From Progne subis subis (taxonomy: Eukaryota > Chordata > Aves > Passeriformes > Hirundinidae), in NCBI GenBank assembly GCA_022316685.1, contig JAKJHU010000057.1, positions 124,001-188,000 on the forward strand: DNA of 64,000 nucleotides, given 5' to 3'. The number at the start of each line of letters is the position of its first letter. The stretch's first letter is position 1. The position numbers and the translations under genes were made by a program. Of the stretch, positions 12,774 through 24,891 are shown in pieces. The notes under the pieces are model-generated. The model made no database searches. It saw only the letters and a list, made by a program, of their open reading frames with translations, and was not told the DNA's origin.

Positions 12774-13008
12774 GGCTGGGCTGGAAGGGAGCTTTAAAGC
12801 CCCTCCAGGCCAATCCCGGGCACTTTGCACTAGACCAGCGTGACTAGCCTGAATGTTTCCAGGGATGGGAACCATCCCGGCATGACCACCTCACTGGCCA
12901 ACCTGTTCCAGTGTTTTACCACCCTTATATCTAATCTAAATCCCTCCTTTCGAACCATTATCCTTTGTTCCATTACAACAGACTGCTGAAAAGTTTGGCC
13001 CCATCACA
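12774..13008 (-). mobile_element. CR1 LINE 3' fragment, antisense
   Basis: Read on the + strand it follows the reverse complement of the avian CR1 3' region: GGCTGGAAGGGA, then CACTAGACCAG, TGAATGTTTCCAGGGATGG, CCAACCTGTTCCAGTGTT, TTATATCTAATCTAAATC and AACCATTATCC. On the minus strand this is the end of ORF2 and the short 3' UTR. It lacks the terminal ATTCTATG-type repeats and has a gap of about 20 bp after ACCACCC. Divergence is moderate, so it is younger than the other two long CR1 copies here. It directly abuts the CpG island. Confidence 0.9.
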
Positions 13009-14739
13009 ATCTGCTGTTCTGAAGCGCAGTAGGTGGCGGGCCGCGACAATGCGACAAGCACGTGATTCCTTTCTGTGCTTTTTACAGTTCTGTTCCTTCC
13101 ACTGACAATTTCGGAATCCTCTGGTACAGGTTGTGAAACTCTATGATATGAGAGCTATTTTCCTTCATCTGTTTAGATATTTGCATATTTTGCCCAGCAA
13201 AAATATGTTTACAGTTGCATATTTCTAAGATTGCACATTTCAGGTTTGCATTAAATATGTGCCTGACCCTATTTGTGTAATATAAAATAAAGACCAGTGG
13301 TGTAATACAAGTCGACCTAATGGATCAGGTCAGGGATAATAACCAGTGAAGGCTGATGAGTCTGCAGAGGATATTAAGAGGATGTATGGAAGAAAATTAA
13401 AGGATCACTTATGTAGCAATTACTGTAAAAAACACACATTTGCAGTTTCCAGGAGGCTCAGAACCCCCATGAAGTTCAGTACCGCTTCGCTCATTCCAGG
13501 ATGAGATGGATTTGACAGCACTGAGTTTGACTGAGGAGTTTGCTTTGCTGTCTCAGCCTCCATTTTTACAAGTCCCCAGTGTCTAATTATGCAGCTAGTC
13601 TGGATTTCTGTTTTTCTATTGGAAAAAATGTCCTCAGGTGACAGCTCCATGCATGCTCTGAAACTCAGTTGTTCTAAATATAGATCAAGCTCTGATTCTG
13701 TGTACTTTTCAATAAGCTCTTTATTTGCACCTTTTCCTAGTGAAGTATTAGTGTGGGAACTTTATTGTCATCAGCTGCAGTAGTGTCTACTGTCATCCCA
13801 GAGAGTTCACTCCGATTTTTAGTTTTTATCTTCTCATGCATGTCCTGCCAATGGCTCCACACACATTTTCCTGGGCTGGCACCTCCCTTATTGTCCACTG
13901 TTCATGTCAGAGCAATCGCTCCTGTAAAATTCCCCTTGGATGAAATGTTCTCTTTTTTCTTCGTGACAACTTATAATTAAATGTTATACTGTTCCACTGA
14001 GATTTTTGTTCCAACTCACAACCCTGAAGTCTTACCAGTGACTCAACCCAGTTAGTACCAAATTGTCACAAACTTTTGCAACAAACTTTGTCATTCCCCT
14101 CAGCAGTATGCACAGTCCAAAGGGAACCCACAGTCCAAAGCCTGCCCTCTCAGCCTGTGCTAGGTCCTGTGTTACACAGGCAGGTCTCCAGCATGTGTTT
14201 GCTTTCTGCAGCACCCAGCTCCCTCCAACCAGAACTCTGAGTTGGGGGACTCAGGTGAAGCCACAGCATGGCAGCAATGAATGAGGTTCCACAACTACAG
14301 CACAGGGATGCAGGACAGGGATTAATGGAGGGAAGTGATGGAGGCCATTGCTTCACATGGTGAATCCATGACTGATTTTTTGAGCGCTTTCTTCTTATGA
14401 TTTCCTTGTTAAAAAACTGTAGCCTGTATCTTGGTCACTCGGTGGAGTGTGCAGTCTTCACTGTCTGTGTGGTTCATAATTAGCCATCTTCACCTAGAGT
14501 AAAAGGAAAGCCGTTAAGGGTATAGGAAACCAAACTCAGAAATAAATCCAGCTTGTCTTCCTTTTACTTACAGGGAGAATTCACTCTATCTCAGTAAACT
14601 TTATATGTGGGGAGATGCTCATTGCTCCAATGCTTCAGGCTGAACACTTTTCTTAATTCACTTTTATTTGTGTAACCATGGCTATTTAAGGCGAATTAAC
14701 AATGGTCTTTACACCCCTTGGTTTCACGGGGAAAGGCGC

Positions 14740-14761
14740 GCACCTCTGTTGCACCTCTGTT
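14740..14761. repeat. 11-bp unit, two tandem copies
   Basis: GCACCTCTGTT is repeated exactly at 14740-14750 and 14751-14761. Confidence 0.85.
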
Positions 14762-15684
14762 GCAAGGTCTGAGGTGGTTTGCTGCAGCCCTGCTCCATTC
14801 AGTGCGGGCTGCAGGGGTGGGGAATTACCGGGATGGCAGGCTCGGGGAGCTCACTCTGCGCAGGTGCCCTCACTGTACCCCTCAGTGCTCATCCCCCCTC
14901 TGCGCAGCTCCTGCAGCCCCTCCTCAGCCCAGAGCCTGCTCCAGCCTTGCTGCAGACACTGAGAGGGAGGGAGAACGGTGCCTACTTCTGGAAACTCGTG
15001 CTAGCTTCCTAAAAACTATTTTAGTACTATGGGACTTGAGCATCTAGATGCTACTGCAACTTAATAATAATAGAAACCAGTGATACATGTGAGTGTTTGA
15101 ATTACAGGAATTATTTCAGAACAGTAGGACTGAAATGGCCCTTTTCTCAGCCCCTCCAGCTTATTGAAACTGGTTGTCTTTTCTGGCTTTTCTTTGTACA
15201 CCATAACTATTTACATATAATTTATTATAAGCACATGTTGAGTAATAGACCATCAAGCTTTTGGAGCTTCTATTTTCAGTTACATTGTACTGCTGCTGAA
15301 TAAGAAATGCAACTGCTGAAATTTGTTTTCAATGGTATGTTGATTAAAAACTGCTTGAGTTTAAAATTTCCAACCATTTAAAATGAAAACCCTTCACATG
15401 CTTCATGTCCCTGGCCAGCCAGAGAGTTTATTTACTACAGTGTATAAATAATGGATTTTGCTGTTTATACGTATCCATCATCAAACTAGGTTAAATTCTC
15501 AATTGGCAGTGTGAATTGTCTTGCAGTGAAGCTAACTAGCTGGAACTAATTTTGAAATGGGTATAGTGCATAATTATGGTAACCTAGTGTACAGGGACTG
15601 ATCTACCTGAATCAGTCATACTTGACGAAGAAAAACATGAATAAAAATTACATTGCAAACATAGGTACCTGATTTTATATATTT

Positions 15685-15701
15685 TATATATATATATATA
15701 A
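15685..15701. repeat. TA dinucleotide repeat
   Basis: About eight TA units preceded by TTTTATATATT. Short microsatellite. Confidence 0.8.
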
Positions 15702-17139
15702 AAGGGGTTTAAATTCCTTTACTTAGCAGAAAACAAGTGTCAAAGTTGAATATGTTTCACACTAGGTTCTTCAGTGGATGCTTTAAGCATAACCATTGGC
15801 AACAGTTTATGGATAATTTTGCCCCCGGAGAGAGGGGAAAAAAGTCCATGGAAAAAGTGAAAACATTCAAATAAACTTCATGGTTTTAAAAGTGACTTGG
15901 TCTTTAAATATTTTAGGTTTCCAGTACCAGGGAAATATGTAGCAGGAAAAAAAGAAAGTAGCAATTTGATTTCCATAATGGGGAAGTTTTTGGTAGAAAG
16001 GAGGTTGCCAACAGGAGGATTCATCAAGGATGAACTTAGCAGTGAAGCATTGGAAGGAAATAGGTGAAAGACATGGAAGGAGGTATGAAAGGGAAGATAA
16101 TTTAATGGGATTAAATGCAGAGAGATTTGCCAGTCGTGCTGGAGTTTGAAGATATCTGAACTATAAAGGGACTGGGGGAAGGGATGAAGCCTTTGAACAC
16201 AGAGAAATTTATGGACTTCTGAAAGGAGAGATAAAGATAAGGCCTTTCAGAGATGGCTGAAGATGAAAGATACACAATTAATCTAACTTTGGGAGATATA
16301 TCTAGCTAAGGGAACTGCAAGATTTAAAACTTCTGTTGCTGCTGCATGACACGTGTTATGGCGTTATGTCTCCCTGGGAAACACTCTGTGGCTGGATGAA
16401 GAAGGATTCCAATTACCTTCCAGCTCCATGCCTTGCCAGGTTCATACAGTTTTTCCAGTGTTACTGGCCAACCATGAGCTTTCTGACAAAGCAGAATAGT
16501 CAGGCTTCGCTGTACTGTTATTTTTTCACCTTAAAAAAAAAAGAAAAAAGGAAGAAGCACTTGCACCTAATATTTACCTTGAATGTAGCTCATCAAGAAC
16601 CCAGTCACTGAAAGGCTCTGTAGGTGTCTGACTGCTGGTTTGTTATTTGCATGCAGTGATAAGACAGGTGCTGAGGCTTTCTCTGGCCCTCAAGTAAAAA
16701 AATGTACTTCTCTAACAGCAGCTATTGTTTGTTTTAGTTTGATAAATGCCAGGGTAGCAAACAGCATGGGAAGAAACACAAATAAGAATGCATCATCTTT
16801 ACAAATATGCCCAAATCACCTTGGGGAAGAGGGAATTGTGGACTTGACCCAGCTTGGCTAAGCTGGAATGGATCAGAGGTGTCAGAGTTCAAACTTTTGC
16901 TGTTGTGGGTACATAGGTTTCTTAAGAAATTCTTCAAATCTGTGTTTAAAAGCCACAAGTAAAAGCCTCATTCCTCTCCTACTGAGGAAGTTATTCCTCA
17001 GATTATGATAATTCATGATCAATAAGCATTTCTTGATACTCAGTATATATTTTTGCTTCTTAGTTGCTCTCTGGACTCTGATGTTCCTTGAGAATTCTGC
17101 TGAAAAATGCCTTTTCTTCACTGGTGGTCTTCAAATAAC

Positions 17140-17900
17140 AGTAGGCTGTTATCATGTCCCCCATTAATCATTTCTTAGCCAAGCAATTTATATTTTTAAC
17201 TCTTCTAATGTCTCCTCATAAATCAATCATCTTAGGCTTTAGATCATGTTTGGTGCTCTTCTCTGAACTCTCAAATTTGTCAATATCCAGAAATGTGTAT
17301 AATATTCCAGATAGAGCTGTATCAGCAGCATGCAGAAAATGGTATTTGTTCCTTTCTCAGTGATGTGACGCTAGTTACCCCATCCAATATTGTACTGGTC
17401 TTTTCACGCCATAGCACGTTACCAACTCATGTCATTTAGAGTGAGCTATCTCCCTACATCTCTTTCATCATTATTGCATCTGAGATTTTGCCTTCCTGTT
17501 ATTCTTTCTCAGACACTTTCCCAGGCTGCATTATTTTCCAAGTTGAATCTCCTTTAGTTATTTTGTTTCCATGGTTCTGTCTTCTCTAGGAAATTCTCTG
17601 TTACTTTCTTTCTACACACTCTTTCTGCTTTTCACACTCCTATCTGTGAGTTTCATCAAAGTGCTGTGGAATCTCTTTTCCAGATCATTAATAAAGAAGT
17701 CCAACAGACTGTTCTTAGCAGTCATCCACATGGCAGCCAGGAGACAGTTCCCACCACCTTGCTACATTGCAGTTTATTTCCTGTAATTTCATTACCTCAG
17801 CAACTTGAAAGCCACATGGAAATGGCTGAGCCAATGTGAATTACTTTTCCAGCTAAGATCCTGTGAGATACAACATCGTGCCCCTATTAAAGCTCATCTG
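17140..17900 (-). mobile_element. Ancient, heavily diverged CR1 LINE, antisense
   Basis: The + strand reads as the reverse complement of an old CR1/L3-like ORF2. Recognisable landmarks in order are CTGTTATCATGTCCCCC, CCTCATAAATCA, GTGCTCTTCTCTGAACTC, TTTGTCAATATCCAGAAATG, ATTCCAGATAGAGCTGTATC, CTCAGTGATGTGACGCTAG, TCCAATATTGTACTGGTC, ACTCATGTCA, TCATTAATAAAGAAGTC, ACAGACTG and GTGAGATACAACATC. They cover several hundred bp of the reverse-transcriptase C-terminal region in the right order, with many substitutions and small indels and no open frame. The alignment may extend weakly to about 18.35 kb. This is a fossil that probably predates the radiation of modern birds. Confidence 0.8.
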
Positions 17901-18248
17901 CACTTGGATAATCCCCTGTCCGTGCTCAAGGCCCTGCACCCAAGGCTCACTGAAGACAGAGTGACCATTAGGAACAGAAACTGGATTTACGAGTGTCTGC
18001 AGTACCCTTGCTGTTGTTTAAGGTGGTAATGTTAGTAATTCTCTCTGCTTTTTCAGTTATTTGGCTTGTGCACAGTGAGCATAAAGGAGTTTAGCTAATT
18101 CTTTTAAGTCCTGTAGAATGCATGTTGTCTAGGTTTTTTTATTTGTTCACATTTCCCTAATGCATTTCCCTATGTGTCCTTCATTAGTTGCAGTTTCTTT
18201 CACAGGATCCTCATCCCACTTTCCCTCAGTGCAACCAGCATTTCTTAA

Positions 18249-18271
18249 TTTTTTTTTTTTTTTTCCCCCCC
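18249..18271 (+). repeat. T16-C7 tract
   Basis: Sixteen T residues followed by seven C residues. Low complexity. Confidence 0.85.
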
Positions 18272-19274
18272 ACTGAGGAAATGCTTGAAAAGGAACTTAC
18301 TGTCAGAGCCATTTCTGAATGTTTCATTTACTCTTCTCATGTGTGAAAGGATCTGTTCTCACTAGCATTTCTTTTCTTCAAAGAATACTTATTATAGCCT
18401 TTGAAAGAACCAAGGTCAATCTCCTTGAACTCTTTGCAGAACATGAAATTTTTGCAATATGTTTTTTTTCAATTGGTTTGAGAGGGCTGAAGGTTTTGGG
18501 GAGGGGTGTATTTTGGGTTTGGGATTGGGTTTAAGGTGTGTTTATATTTGACTTGCAAGTCTTAATTGAACAGAATTAAGTCAGTAGAGAATAATTTGTC
18601 TTTTTATTTAGCTCCACTATTTCTGTGAGGAAAATTAAATCCTTGCTGTGAACATACTTTTCCTCCATAACTTGATACCAGTATCATTTTTATGACACAC
18701 TTGTGAACTTATACTGTTTGAAATTAGCTTAACTGACCTGGATTTCTTATGCTAGACCCTGAAAGTGGATTAGAGTATATCTAGTTTTTCTTCCTTTCAT
18801 CATTTCCATGTATAATTACAGTTAGTGATCTCCAGGATAAGACGAAATTGAATGATTTTGCACTCTTTAAATTACACAACTAAAAAAATCATTAGAAACA
18901 TAGCCTTGGATGACAGTAACTTCTTCAAATAATTGATGAGAGAAGGAGTAGAACATGATAGCTATCAGAAACAAGTCTTGGCTCTCAACAGAAAAAGGAA
19001 GTAAGAAACACAGTAAAAGACAAATTTATGTCTCATATTGCCCCTGTGACACTTCTTCCAGTTTGAAAGATTTTGGTAAGTGATAAGTAATCAGCATAAA
19101 TGTGTTAAGGAGCAGACGTATTGTTATCTCTCCTATTAAAGGTGGGAAAGTAAAGGGATGGCAGTGAGGTGGATAGACCATGTGGCACGAACAAGACTTA
19201 TAGTGAGGTAAAAATAAAAACTCTTTCTTAATTCTGTTTACTGAACATTCTTTGCCACTTAGTGTGGTGTATTA

Positions 19275-19297
19275 AAAAACAAAACAAAACAAAACAA
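19275..19297. repeat. (AAAAC)n microsatellite
   Basis: Pentanucleotide AAAAC repeated about four times, continuing as irregular A/C-rich DNA to about 19312. Confidence 0.85.
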
Positions 19298-21039
19298 ACC
19301 CAAAACCAACCCATAAGTACACAAAAGCACTAGGAAATAATGTTGTAGGAGACTCTCCTGTTGTGAGGAGAAAAGCATGAGACTGATCTAATAATTCACA
19401 TTTCTAATATTTAACATTCTGAGTCATATTCCTGAATAGAGCAATTTTTTTTGACATGCTGTCTGGTTCCATCAACATCTAAATTTAAGTTATTAGGGAC
19501 AATCTTTTAGCAACTAATTTGATGATAGGTAGGGCTCACTCTTTCAGAAGTTCCTTGGAATGAGCTACGATGATTTTCTGTAGTCCTCTCTGGTATGGTA
19601 GCAGTGCACTGCAGCCAGGCTAATTGACAGAACCATTGTTTCAGCCCACTGCGTACTGTCATTTTTCCATATTGCTGGATGCAGTTCAGGTTCAATATTG
19701 TCTATGCAAAGTCTGCTATTGAATTCAATGTGCTATGAATCCACTGTGCTTAGGCAGAAAGGACTCAGAGCAGCATATTTTTTCTGCATGTGTCATCTGC
19801 TGTTCTGCTGCAACCTTGTGCCTTAAATGTGAATCTTATCAAAGAAATTGATAAAAATTGTGAAATGTACCACACTTAGCAGGTCAGGTCTCTGGCTTTC
19901 ATTTGATTCCTTTTAAACAGAGGAATGTCTAATTTTATATGGATTGCAGTAAATATCTATTTTGAGTTAGAAATACAATTTAAAAAGTATTCTTGGCTTA
20001 CTCAGAGATAGAAGGAAAGACATGTCAATTAATAGTAGTTAAGAGCCTACATGTAATGAATGGCTAATTTCAGTCATGTTGTTAGAAAATAGGTGACTTC
20101 TTTATAAAACTTTACCACAGTTGGCAGTATTTCTCTTATTGAAAAGAAACAAAAGAATGGTCTGGCATGAAGCCTATGCTACATTTCACCTTTAATGGAG
20201 ATCTCTTCAGATCTAAGTTTGAGGCAGACTCGTGAGTTATATTGCAGCAAACTTCCATTTTTATTGCTTGTTATGAATGTGAGTTTTATGAAAAACAGGA
20301 CTCTCAAGCTAACAGATTTTTGCTCTTATAAAGATTTCAAGTTGGTGGTGGTTTTATTTTATTATTATTTTTTTTAACCTAGGACCAGCAGAGCATTATT
20401 TTTTCACAGTGTGCAAGCTTGAGAAATGAAAGCACCTGAAGAACAGCCTGCATTTAGGTGACTAACAGCAAATGTGTGTGGTCTGAAGATGGAGCAGGCA
20501 ACATTTAGGTGTTGGCTGTTTTGCTGGCTGCCTTCATTCAGAATAGGTGTTGTGGGGGGCTCCTCTGCCTTTCCCCTGCACAGCTGCTCAGGAGATGCCA
20601 TTGGTGTGTATGCAGCTGTAAAGGTTTAATGCCTCCCAGTTGTGGACTGCTTGAACCTCATGGTCGACTGGTGCCAGCAGCAAGATTTCAGCCTCGTTCT
20701 CTGCTGGGTCAGGGTTGCTGGTGGCTGTGGGCACTGGGAGCAGCTGCAGGCAGAGTGAGGGGCTCCTGCCTGGCCCCAGCCCAGCATCACAGCTCTCATG
20801 GAGGTATGCCAAGCTGATTTTGTAGGTCTTCACTGACTCTTCTCTTCTAGTCTTCATACAGTTGCATACTAGTTATTTGAATTTATTGTTAGAAAAACCC
20901 CTCCGTTACTTGAAACATGTTCTTCGTGCTTTCTGATATTTTTTCATTACACTGGAAAGGAATGTGGTTATATTAACATTTGATTATCTCTGGTGGTTTG
21001 TCTCTGCCTTTGCATTTCTGTAGCCGATGTTTTCCTTTT

Positions 21040-21240
21040 TTGGGCTGAAACGCTTTTCCCCTCGTTGTGCGGCCCCTGTCCCTCGCTGTGTGCACAGTAA
21101 CCCCTGGCAACACCCGGGACCTCGGCACAAACACGGTGAATGGGGCTCCCCGCGCTCGAGCGCACGTCTCCGGCGCCCATCCGGCTGGGGACACCGCTCT
21201 GGGGCTGTGTGGCCTGACACGCTCCCTCATGAGCTGCCAG
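21040..21240. other. Short CpG-rich patch
   Basis: About 200 bp with roughly 17 CpG and GC well above its surroundings, including a densely spaced CpG run between about 21150 and 21185. Too short for a classical island. It could be an orphan intragenic CpG island, an alternative promoter or a GC-rich insertion. Frames are open on both strands but look like composition effects. Confidence 0.5.
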
Positions 21241-24200
21241 AAGCCCTTGTCCCTGGCTGGGCTTTGCTCGTTAGCAGCAGTGCAGCAAGTGAAGGTGCTG
21301 TGGACCTCTTTGTGGTTTACAGCATGTGAGGTTTTCAGACTCGTCCATCATTGGGCTTATTTTGTTTCAGCATGTTTCGCTGACATCAGTAATGACACAA
21401 TGAGGTCAGCACTGAATTCTTCTGCAAATCTGTCCTCTAAGGACTTTGTTTTTCCCCAGTAAACCAGTAAATAAATAAATCTGGTACTCTATAGTGATTT
21501 AGCTTCTTGAGACACTTCAGCTCAGCAGTGCTGTGTGGCCTTCAGAGAAGACCTGGTTTTGCCTGGTTGGGTGGCTGGGTTGGCAGAGGAGCAGCAAGGT
21601 CAGGCCATCTGTTGAAGGCTACACAAGGAAAAGGATGGATTTGGGTTGGATGGATTGCTTTTCCCCTTATGCATTCAGAATGCACTGAACAGCCATGCTG
21701 GTTTCAAATAATGCTTCAGATAGTGAGGCAAGGAAAAATGTGGTGATCTTAAGGAAGGGTGGGTAGCGATTTCTGTTGTTGTCTATGTCTGTGCAGAGAC
21801 AACTCGAATTAATGGAAACCCCTGGGTGTGTCTGAACACAAAAGTTGACCCACTGAGTATTTTGCCATCTGCTTTCTTGTGGAAGAAATATTCCAGAGAA
21901 AGTTGGGAAAAAGTCGTGAGTGTTTTAGAGCTAACATTGTGATATTATTTCCTGAAGATTTATCGCCTTTTGATGGCAGTCTTTCAGCAGAAACTCATGA
22001 GTAGTTATGTTGTGAAGGAATTAGGAACTTTTGTGGCTTGTCTTTAATTTACAAATCAGCAAGAGTATATCTCTCTGAGGTGACAGGCGATCTTGAGTAA
22101 TTTACATTATATGACACGGCAACTTTCTCCTGTGTGCAAATTGCCTTCCAGGAACGTGACAAAATGGCAGTCAGTCACATTTAAATGTTGGCTTACAACA
22201 CAAAATTTAGAGCCAACTCAAAAGTTTTTTGGACTTGTGAGTGGTCCCATTAGAAAAGAAGAGATCCAAAAACTGAATTTGACTCAAACTGGAGTGTTGT
22301 CTGCAATTTCAATTTGTTTGCTCGTCTTTCAATAAAAATTTCATTTTAAAAGGCCTTTTTGTGTTCAGTATTTCTTGTTTAGGAACACCCTTTTGCATAT
22401 TTAAATCCGTCCATATGTCTGTGCACATTTAATTTTTGTTACATTTTTGTCTTATTTTATTTTCATTCAGGATCTGAACAATATGTTAAATATGCATATT
22501 TATGCTGTTTCTCTCTATCCTTATTGCCTAATTAGGGGAATATTTTTCTATTTGTTCCTGGTAATGGAAGATTTATAAAATATTTCCATAGATCTAGACC
22601 TACTGTTAGGTCCTGTTTTGGAAGGAGTTATTCTCCTGACGAAAATACAACCATTTTATCAATTTAATATTCAGTCTAACTCTCTGAATCCAATGTTTAT
22701 GGCAAAGGATCAAGTCAATAACGCTTTATGACTTTGTCACAGTAGAGTCCTTTCCTCATTCAAGGAATAAATCCCAGGCCACACAGAAACCCATTATGCT
22801 TTCTTGATATGTAAACCATTCCAGAATAAAATTTAATAACAGTAATGAAACTAAATCAACGTGACAAATTTCAAATAATCCAGTGGAACATTTTTTTTAT
22901 CCTCCAGCTGTTAAGACTAACTGAAATGGCAGAGTGATGTGCAGAGTCCTGCAGAAAAATGCCGTGGATTTTGCTGCTGCTTCTGCAACAAGAAAAAACC
23001 TTTATCAAGAAAACATCTGCTGGGTTCCCGTTGCAATCACTGGCAGCTGAAACCAGTGCAGGATAAATTATTCTTCCCATTCCATCAGCTCTGCTCTTTA
23101 TTCCTCTGATACAGGAAGCAGTGCACCACTAGTAGTTGCTAGAGTATTTGTGGGGCATATATGTTTGCTCTTATAAATAAAGAGGTAAACAACAACAGGC
23201 AAATGTCCACATCCATAAGGTTTCTGTTTTCTACCCCTTGCATATGTTTAAAAGGAGATAAAAACTAGATTTAAGGAGTGTCAATCTCATTTTAATTGCA
23301 AAGATAATCTGCCTCAGATTCTATGGCAAGAAAGATCATCTTGATAATAAAGAAATAAGTATTTTTGGGCACATTTTTGATTGATTCAAATCAGTACATA
23401 GTTTGGACCCTGTTTAGTTTTTGGTAAGTCCCCTCTTGTCTATTGCCATTGGTAATTTTCTGAAAGCTGTAGATCTCCATCAGCGTATGCCGCTGGAGAG
23501 TGAGCTAACAAAGGCTATGTTAACTAACAAATCATGCTCCCAGAGCAGTGGAGGTTGCTGACATGATGGATGCTGCTGCAATGTCAGGTAGGGCCCTGCT
23601 TAGCCCCCCTTCAGGGGCTCCTGAGACGTTGTGTCATGTCCTGAGTGCGTTGGTTCCATGTCAGGGCTTCCCATAAAGTCAAGGCAATCCCAGTAAGAAA
23701 GGCCCAAGAAAAAGAGGCAATTAAAGCACAGCCTTCCCCTGTGTGGTCAGATTGCTGCTTCACACGAGACCTGGCTGCTGTTGCAGAGGGCTGGCACACA
23801 TGGCTGGGTTTGCTCTAGCTGTGGGAGTGTGGAGAAACCAGATTCTCTGAAAATGATGCAGTCATGGTATAGGTAATGGTGTAGTAAGTAAATAAACAGA
23901 TATGTAAGAGGGTTGTGGTGGGGACTTCATCCCCATGTCCACCCCATGTCCATCATTCTGGCAGCTCTTGCTCCTCTGGAGAGGGACTGCAGGAGGCAAG
24001 AGCCACCTGGGACTGGATAGCTTAGGCACATGATGCTGGTGGATCTGCAGCTGTAGGAAGAGGACACATGGCTTACGTGCTCTAAGAAGGGTGACAAAAG
24101 TTTGTTCCTTCCTTGAGGGGAAGTGGGGAAGGTGGACCTGCCTCAGGGAGAGTTTTGCATGTGGACCAGATTGTTCCCCTTGTGCATCTACCCTTCCTGT

Positions 24201-24829
24201 TTACGCATTACTCCCATTGGCACGACGCTTAAAAACAACTCAGATCCTGGTAGTGTTTTTAATATATATGTCCTGCAACTGTAAAAAGATATTCCCTACT
24301 TACATGATTCAGTATTTTTTAATTACTTGATCTACTTTCGCCTCTGTGGAGCCTTTAGCTTGTTGTGCTTGCAGAACTATTTATATTCTGTCTTGCCTTG
24401 GGACTACTTTCAGAACAGTTGGTATTCAACCTTTCTGAAGAAAAGTCTTTAAGCAGGCAATAAAAAACTAGAAGGCACACTATACAACAAATAATACTAG
24501 TTGCACCCAGTCCTATTAATTATTTTTAAGTATCCTTCAGCTCAATTACAGGGGAAACTATTGGCCTCTAGGCTTAGAATAGAAGCAGAGGAGCTGCATG
24601 ATGGGCTGTTGTAACCCCTCCCCTGTGCTCTGATGGGAATGGAGAACAGGCTTGTGTTCGCTGCCCTCTCTGCGTACATAAGGTCAATGTATCAGAAAAT
24701 AGTCAGTCGAGCTGCTAGTTTGAAGAGCTTTCATTCCCTGATTATGAATTTTATTTATTTGCTAATTTTCCTTTTAAGATTGATAATAATCTCCTTGTTG
24801 CATTACACACGCAACACAATGTTGTTGTG

Positions 24830-24891
24830 GGTTTTTTTGTTTGTTTGTTTGTTTGGGTTTTTTTGTTTGGTTTTTTTTTTTTTTTTTTTTT
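24830..24891 (+). repeat. (TTTG)n plus poly-T (21 nt)
   Basis: TTTG units around 24838-24855, then mixed T/G, then 21 T residues at 24871-24891. On the minus strand this looks like an A-rich tail, but no retroelement body is recognisable next to it. Confidence 0.85.

Larger units (their letters stand above)
12190..12790. promoter_or_regulatory. CpG island, probable promoter
   Basis: About 600 bp of very GC-rich DNA dense in undecayed CpG, in sharp contrast with AT-rich flanks. It contains GC boxes (12455-12469 and 12647-12656), a perfect CRE TGACGTCA at 12600-12607, a second CRE-like TGACGCCA at 12636-12643, and the YY1-type AAGATGGCGGC at 12440-12450. In vertebrates such islands mark housekeeping or developmental promoters, and CRE plus YY1 sites support this. 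I cannot tell which gene it serves; it may be bidirectional. Open frames in all directions here are arginine/proline/alanine-rich and most likely a side effect of GC content. Confidence 0.8.
13009..17139. other. Noncoding block with possible regulatory motifs
   Basis: No gene recognised. A CACGTG E-box lies at 13059-13064 in a short CpG-containing stretch just beyond the CR1. An 11-bp unit is tandemly doubled at 14740-14761, a TA repeat lies at 15685-15701, and a purine-rich stretch covers about 15930-16300. The segment 15420-15640 is rich in TAAT-type homeodomain motifs and could be a regulatory element, though that is a guess. Confidence 0.5.
17901..21039. other. AT-rich noncoding block
   Basis: No gene recognised. 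It holds a T16 tract followed by C7 (18249-18271) and an AAAAC repeat (19275-19297). The first few hundred bp may be a further-decayed extension of the upstream CR1. Between about 20500 and 20810 the sequence is locally richer in G and C and gives overlapping frames on both strands, none of which I recognise. Confidence 0.5.

Noticed and set aside
12162..12847. Several 130-200-codon frames in the CpG island on both strands.
   Set aside because: Arg/Pro/Ala/Gly-rich translations in most frames are a GC-composition effect, and the + strand frames run into a CR1 fragment.
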